Virus record (IMG/VR): IMGVR_UViG_3300042562_000534
Location: 1-24,554 of that record
Reading direction: 5' to 3' (one strand)
Length of the DNA stretch: 24,554 bases
Source of the DNA: a virus
A model generated the notes under the pieces. The model made no database searches. It worked only from the letters and a program-made list of their open reading frames with translations, and was not told where the DNA came from. Of the stretch, positions 22,400 to 24,554 are shown piece after piece (the stretch's first letter is position 1; each line of letters begins with the position of its first letter). The position numbers were made by a program, and so were the translations under genes.

Positions 22400-22433
22400 T
22401 ATAAATAATAATAATAATCTAAATATAATAAAG

Positions 22434-22802
22434 ATGAACAAATTTAAAAAAGAAGTAGTAGTTGAAGTAGTTGAAGTAGTAAAAACTAACAAAGAATTAT
22501 TAGTAGAAGCAATTGCAAAATTAAGTCCTGAAGACTTAGCTTTAATATATCCGCCAATTGAACGAGCTAACTTTGTAGTAAGAAAAAGTTGGTTTGGCCG
22601 TAATCAAGTTATAAGCTTTGTTAATAACAAAAATAAAAAGATAACTTACAATCATGATGAAGTATTAAAAGTAATGCTACCTAAACTATCTATAATGCCA
22701 TGTTGGATTAAAAGAGAATACTGGTCGCAATCTACTGATATGCCAAGTAATGTTAGACACTTAGCTAAAGTTGAATTGTTAGAAGTAGTTGAGGTTGTAT
22801 AA
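22434..22802 (+). CDS. Early protein, 122 residues, Glu-Val repeats at both ends
   Basis: The start is the ATG at 22434; an in-frame TTG at 22395 lies inside element D and is rejected. Both ends carry Val-Glu-Val-Val-Glu-Val-Val-like repeats (residues about 8-16 and the last ten), giving matching repeated DNA (GAAGTAGTTGAAGTAGT near 22460 and a similar stretch near 22780). The middle has Ser-Pro-Glu-Asp-Leu-Ala-Leu-Ile and a basic, aromatic-rich part (Arg-Lys-Ser-Trp-Phe-Gly-Arg, Trp-Ile-Lys-Arg-Glu-Tyr-Trp). No known family is recognised. The repeats could be a coiled or beta oligomerisation element. It is followed by a palindromic hairpin. Confidence 0.75.
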   Translation: MNKFKKEVVVEVVEVVKTNKELLVEAIAKLSPEDLALIYPPIERANFVVRKSWFGRNQVISFVNNKNKKITYNHDEVLKVMLPKLSIMPCWIKREYWSQSTDMPSNVRHLAKVELLEVVEVV

Positions 22803-22824
22803 GCCTCTTCTATTGTCTAAAATA

Positions 22825-22871
22825 GTGTGACGTTAGCCTACTATTATTAGTTTAATAGCCTAGTGTCACAC
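22825..22871 (+). terminator. GTGTGAC palindrome, copy 2; terminator-like
   Basis: GTGTGAC...GTCACAC forms a stem of about 16 positions with wobble pairs and one C-C mismatch, since both arms contain TAGCCTA. It is followed by TTTT on the plus strand, 22 bp after the 122-residue gene. It probably ends that transcript; the A/T context on the left could also serve leftward transcripts. Confidence 0.65.
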
Positions 22872-22933
22872 TTTTACAAAGTAACTAAAATGTAGTATAA
22901 TTTAACGATGCATAGTGTGTGGAAACTACCAAT

Positions 22934-22988
22934 AAATGTGTGACGTTAGCCTACTACTTATACCTTAATAGCCTAGTGTCACACATTT
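22934..22988. terminator. GTGTGAC palindrome, copy 3; symmetric, possibly bidirectional terminator
   Basis: The stem extends to AAATGTGTGAC...GTCACACATTT with the same TAGCCTA C-C mismatch inside. The arms are conserved with copy 2 while the loop (CTTATACC region) differs, which suggests that the stem is what is selected. The A/T flanks are symmetric. No gene ends within 130 bp on its left, so a protein-binding or RNA-processing role is equally open. Confidence 0.6.
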
Positions 22989-23133
22989 ACAATACATAGA
23001 CATCGATCTCTACATACAGCGGCAAATAAGGCTACTCCAGTCTCCGGTCCTAATCTGTATATATGTTTTCGAGCAAGCTCTTCTGAGTATATAACCTCAA
23101 CACGTTGTAATTATCACGGGTCTTTACCCGACA

Positions 23134-23156
23134 CGTGTATAGCAACGCGTATAGCA
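23134..23156. repeat. 23-bp exact direct repeat, copy 2
   Basis: Identical to 21450-21472. Here it ends 15 bp before element E instead of 6 bp before element A, so spacing is not fixed. Confidence 0.8.
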
Positions 23157-23171
23157 TCCGCTAAAGCCACT

Positions 23172-23211
23172 TACAAGCACAATACGGGAGTATATTGATA
23201 ATATATACGTA
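23172..23211 (+). promoter_or_regulatory. Early promoter-like element E (diverged)
   Basis: TACAAGCACAA, TACGGGAG, TGATAATATATACGTA; 24-bp spacing kept although the GTCT part is lost. No strong gene follows; the nearest ATG is at 23228. Confidence 0.65.
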
Positions 23212-23227
23212 GCCTGGCACTGAGATA

Positions 23228-23323
23228 ATGACCGGAAGAGTAGACTCCGTCCTACCTATATCCCAGTATATCGATCTTTACCTGCATTTATACCCTTACA
23301 GTCTGAATACGACCTCAATATGA
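23228..23323 (+). CDS. Possible micro-protein, 31 residues (weak)
   Basis: An ATG frame 32 bp after TGATAAT of element E, running through element F and stopping inside its TGATAAT. The composition (Tyr/Leu/Pro/Ser-rich, Ile-Asp-Leu-Tyr-Leu-His-Leu-Tyr) is unlike neighbouring proteins, and the leader lacks the usual A-rich pattern. The segment may instead be an untranslated RNA. Confidence 0.25.
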   Translation: MTGRVDSVLPISQYIDLYLHLYPYSLNTTSI

Positions 23324-23336
23324 TAATATATATGTA
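23297..23336 (+). promoter_or_regulatory. Early promoter-like element F
   Basis: TACAGTCTGAA, TACGACCTC, TGATAATATATATGTA followed by ACAAAG; 24-bp spacing and close to consensus. The nearest ATG (23355) is 34 bp after TGATAAT. Confidence 0.75.
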
Positions 23337-23354
23337 ACAAAGCAACGATAATTG

Positions 23355-23453
23355 ATGTTGATGTGGTTGAAAAGCCTTGCAAACAAAGGGATTCTTGGTT
23401 ATACCATTATCTCTTTAAATTCGATTAAACGAGTAACAACCTTCTTACAATAA
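23355..23453 (+). CDS. Possible micro-protein, 32 residues
   Basis: An open frame from ATG 23355 (second ATG at 23361) with a hydrophobic-basic character (Met-Trp-Leu-Lys-Ser-Leu-Ala-Asn-Lys-Gly-Ile-Leu-Gly-Tyr). It ends on bases belonging to element G, the same gene-end/promoter overlap as at 22035-22045. It could be a membrane-associated peptide. The lack of any other product after the strong element F favours it, but it is too short to be sure. Confidence 0.4.
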   Translation: MLMWLKSLANKGILGYTIISLNSIKRVTTFLQ

Positions 23454-23485
23454 CAATACGATGTAAGAATGATAATATAAGTGTA
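23446..23485 (+). promoter_or_regulatory. Early promoter-like element G
   Basis: TACAATAACAA, TACGATGTA, TGATAATATAAGTGTA then ACAAAA; 24-bp spacing. It drives the run of three small genes and the tRNA; the ATG at 23512 is 42 bp after TGATAAT. Confidence 0.7.
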
Positions 23486-23511
23486 ACAAAAACAAACTAA
23501 AACAAATAAAT

Positions 23512-23610
23512 ATGAGACGTTATTCAAGTGCAATTAGAGTGGTATTATTAACCATCAAAAAAGAGTTCTTAATTCAAGCGAAATATGCGGCTATGGCCTT
23601 AAGAAGCTAG
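23512..23610 (+). CDS. Micro-protein, 32 residues, basic helix
   Basis: ATG to TAG, with an A-rich leader (AACAAATAAAT). The sequence is a probable single amphipathic helix: Arg-Arg-Tyr early, Val-Val-Leu-Leu-Thr-Ile-Lys-Lys-Glu in the middle, Ala-Ala-Met-Ala-Leu-Arg-Ser at the end. It is the first of three closely spaced small genes. No family is recognised. Confidence 0.5.
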   Translation: MRRYSSAIRVVLLTIKKEFLIQAKYAAMALRS

Positions 23611-23637
23611 TATAAACAAATAAAAAATAGATAAATT

Positions 23638-23745
23638 ATGGAAAGTGATTGTTGTGGAGCGTACTCAAGTTGCTCAGAAGATATAGATATATGTCCAGAT
23701 TGTGGTGAACATGCAGATTGGAATGAATGTGAAGATGAATATTAA
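23638..23745 (+). CDS. Cys-rich acidic micro-protein, 35 residues, zinc-ribbon-like
   Basis: Six Cys in 35 residues (5, 6, 12, 19, 22, 31), including Cys-Pro-Asp-Cys-Gly-Glu-His at 19-25, a half zinc-ribbon or knuckle pattern, with an acidic tail (Glu-Cys-Glu-Asp-Glu-Tyr). A tiny metal-binding protein that contacts a host enzyme or nucleic acid is a fair guess, not proven. It starts 27 bp after the previous gene with an A-rich leader and precedes the 75-residue gene by 12 bp. Confidence 0.6.
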   Translation: MESDCCGAYSSCSEDIDICPDCGEHADWNECEDEY

Positions 23746-23757
23746 ATAAAGTAAATT

Positions 23758-23985
23758 ATGATAGGAGATTTTGAAATAGTAGAGTATACAAATCCGTATT
23801 ATCCGGATGTAGTAATGTATAAAGTTTTAATTAACAATAGAGAATTTCACACCGATGATTATGGTAGATTGATCGATTGGGCAATAGAAGTATTAGCAGA
23901 TGAACCTAATCAAATTGAACGTCAAGCAATCACAGATAAAGCGGTTGAGTCATTCTTTAAAGATAGTAATACAAGTAAAGATTAA
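23758..23985 (+). CDS. Small acidic early protein, 75 residues
   Basis: The N-terminal half looks beta-rich (Asp-Phe-Glu-Ile-Val-Glu-Tyr; Val-Met-Tyr-Lys-Val-Leu-Ile), with Asp-Asp-Tyr-Gly-Arg-Leu-Ile-Asp-Trp in the middle and a helical C-terminal half. It is acidic, with no motif I recognise. It is followed 6 bp later by a tRNA on the same strand, so gene and tRNA probably share one transcript from element G. The function is unknown. Confidence 0.75.
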   Translation: MIGDFEIVEYTNPYYPDVVMYKVLINNREFHTDDYGRLIDWAIEVLADEPNQIERQAITDKAVESFFKDSNTSKD

Positions 23986-23991
23986 ATAAAA

Positions 23992-24086
23992 AGTCAGGTG
24001 GGTGTAATGAGGAAAGGTTCCAAGCCCTTTAAATAGGTTATCTAATCCGTCTAGAACGGTATCCGGTTCGAGTCCGGCCCTGACTA
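23992..24086 (+). tRNA. Class II tRNA, probably Leu (anticodon UAA)
   Basis: A perfect 7-bp acceptor AGTCAGG/CCTGACT with discriminator A, T8-G9, a GG-containing D loop, and a T arm CCGG/TTCGAGT/CCGG. A long variable region includes hairpin CCGT-CTAGA-ACGG, so the RNA is class II (Leu, Ser or Tyr type). The best anticodon arm is AGCCC / TTTAAAT / AGGTT with T33 and anticodon TAA, which with A73 fits Leu. It has one C-A mismatch next to the loop and a weak D stem. No CCA is encoded. It may supplement host decoding of A/T-rich Leu codons. Confidence 0.7.
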
Positions 24087-24095
24087 CAAAGTGTT

Positions 24096-24135
24096 TACAA
24101 TCAAGACACGATAAAGAATTGATAATATAAATGTA
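24096..24135 (+). promoter_or_regulatory. Early promoter-like element H
   Basis: TACAATCAAGA, CACGATAAAG, TGATAATATAAATGTA then ACAAAT; 24-bp spacing. It starts 9 bp after the tRNA; the ATG at 24154 is 34 bp after TGATAAT. Confidence 0.7.
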
Positions 24136-24153
24136 ACAAATAAATAATTAACT

Positions 24154-24333
24154 ATGAAGAATATTAAATTTCTAAAAAACAATTTTATTAAAGTGAACGG
24201 TGTGCTATACACGCCTTATACCGTCGGCGAATTACCAAGTACTTTTGGTTTCATTTACAATGCGGATAAAGACCAAACCGGCACTGCCCAATGGTTCAAT
24301 TTTAAAGGTTTAACTTATATAATTAAACAATAA
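24154..24333 (+). CDS. Small early protein, 59 residues
   Basis: A short, probably beta-rich protein (Phe-Ile-Lys-Val-Asn-Gly-Val-Leu-Tyr-Thr; Phe-Gly-Phe-Ile-Tyr-Asn-Ala-Asp-Lys; ending Tyr-Ile-Ile-Lys-Gln). The leader TAAATAATTAACT before the ATG closely matches that of the first micro-gene. Its codons include more GC-ending triplets than neighbouring early genes. It overlaps the next ATG by one base (TAATG). No family is recognised. Confidence 0.65.
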   Translation: MKNIKFLKNNFIKVNGVLYTPYTVGELPSTFGFIYNADKDQTGTAQWFNFKGLTYIIKQ

Positions 24334-24485
24334 TGAAAAGATATAAAGTAAGAATAATAGAGACTAGAGTGGATGAATATATAGATGGATGGTTAACCGT
24401 TTATGAAAAACATTACTTAATAATAACAGAAAATGATAAAGCAAATTATTATCCAAAATCTAAAGTTATAATTAACGAAATATAA
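24333..24485 (+). CDS. Small early protein, 50 residues
   Basis: Coupled to the previous gene through TAATG. A basic N-terminus (Lys-Arg-Tyr-Lys-Val-Arg) is followed by beta-type sequence (Trp-Leu-Thr-Val-Tyr-Glu-Lys-His-Tyr-Leu-Ile-Ile) and Val-Ile-Ile-Asn-Glu-Ile at the end. No motif or family is recognised. Confidence 0.6.
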   Translation: MKRYKVRIIETRVDEYIDGWLTVYEKHYLIITENDKANYYPKSKVIINEI

Positions 24486-24491
24486 AATAAT

Positions 24492-24554
24492 ATGATAGTA
24501 ATAGCGACAAACATGAAAGAGGCATGTCAATACCTCGAAGAAAAGAAAGCTCGT
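24492..24554 (+). CDS. Start of a further early gene (cut by window end)
   Basis: An open frame from ATG 24492 to the end, 21 codons (Met-Ile-Val-Ile-Ala-Thr-Asn-Met-Lys-Glu-Ala and on), 6 bp after the previous stop and in the same orientation. Too short to classify. Confidence 0.45.
   Translation, partial: MIVIATNMKEACQYLEEKKAR

Larger units (their letters stand above)
22803..23227. other. Gene-free 425-bp segment with palindromes and a GC-richer block
   Basis: It holds the two GTGTGAC palindromes separated by a 62-bp A/T-rich stretch, then about 170 bp of GC-richer sequence without a credible reading frame, including small hairpins GAGC-AA-GCTC (23071-23080) and CGGGT-CTTT-ACCCG (23117-23130), the second 23-bp repeat copy and element E. 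An untranslated RNA is possible. Confidence 0.5.

Noticed and set aside
22395-22433. TTG start extending the 122-residue early protein by 13 residues
   Set aside because: It lies within promoter-like element D and gives an Asn-rich leader translation; the ATG at 22434 has the normal spacing from the element.
22910-22945. An 11-codon leader-peptide-like frame before palindrome copy 3
   Set aside because: It is too short, no promoter element is nearby, and there is no downstream gene for attenuation to control.
20837-22988. Terminal inverted repeats of an insertion sequence or MITE
   Set aside because: Each copy is a self-contained hairpin; I saw no transposase and no target-site duplication.
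24015-24034. Reading the tRNA at 23992 as Trp (CCA) with an 8-base anticodon loop
   Set aside because: Trp tRNAs are class I, while this RNA has a long variable arm. The UAA reading gives a 7-base loop with T33 and fits Leu better.
21479-24135. CRISPR array
   Set aside because: The repeated element recurs at very uneven distances with genes between copies, it is degenerate, and no cas genes are present.

Overview
The window looks like part of a tailed double-stranded DNA phage of a Bacteroidota (probably Flavobacteriia) host, most likely a crAss-like podovirus (order Crassvirales) or a close relative. This rests on recognisable major capsid, portal and large terminase proteins in compact order, low GC content, A/T-rich leaders without Shine-Dalgarno sites, a secreted protein whose signal peptide ends in the Bacteroidota-typical Asn-Ala-Gln, and small virion genes of types I know from crAss-like and marine phages. 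Family assignments come from memory and pattern recognition; no database search was run.

Layout. Positions 1-20784 are one dense block of leftward (minus-strand) late genes. In transcription order from the right it holds: a basic virion-type protein and three fibre or tail-adhesin genes that all begin Met-Ala-Ile-Ile, with two small basic genes between them; a lysis cassette (two holin-like proteins, a DUF5675 YkuD-like protein, a candidate u-spanin); a groEL-groES pair; a winged-helix-like protein and several short virion-type genes, including a small HExxH metallopeptidase-like protein and a secreted protein; a small beta protein, a large carbohydrate-binding tail protein and its downstream partner; a tRNA-like gene with anticodon CAU; and the head module (two small conserved proteins, a tandem-GroES-like protein, a possible small terminase, large terminase, portal, an acidic scaffold-like protein, and the major capsid protein cut by the window edge).

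Positions 20785-21547 are the divergent control region: an imperfect palindrome, a direct repeat with a host-type leftward promoter, a C7 tract, and about 280 bp of GC-richer, G/T-rich, mostly alternating purine-pyrimidine sequence that could be a replication origin or a regulatory segment.

From 21479 to the right end lies a rightward (plus-strand) region of very small genes, presumably early host-takeover genes. It is organised by eight copies of one roughly 40-bp promoter-like element in which TACA and TGATAAT are always 24 bp apart. Each copy lies 32-53 bp upstream of an ATG. This region also has a class II tRNA (probably Leu-UAA), terminator-like hairpins and two copies of a long GTGTGAC palindrome.

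How the parts may work together: the rightward promoters would fire small early genes after entry, and the leftward block would then build capsids, adhesins and the lysis system. The phage carries its own chaperonin, a canonical co-chaperonin and a second, duplicated co-chaperonin-like protein next to the terminase, so dedicated folding of virion proteins is plausible. The most distinctive signals are the eight-copy promoter family, the repeated palindromes and the tandem-GroES protein.
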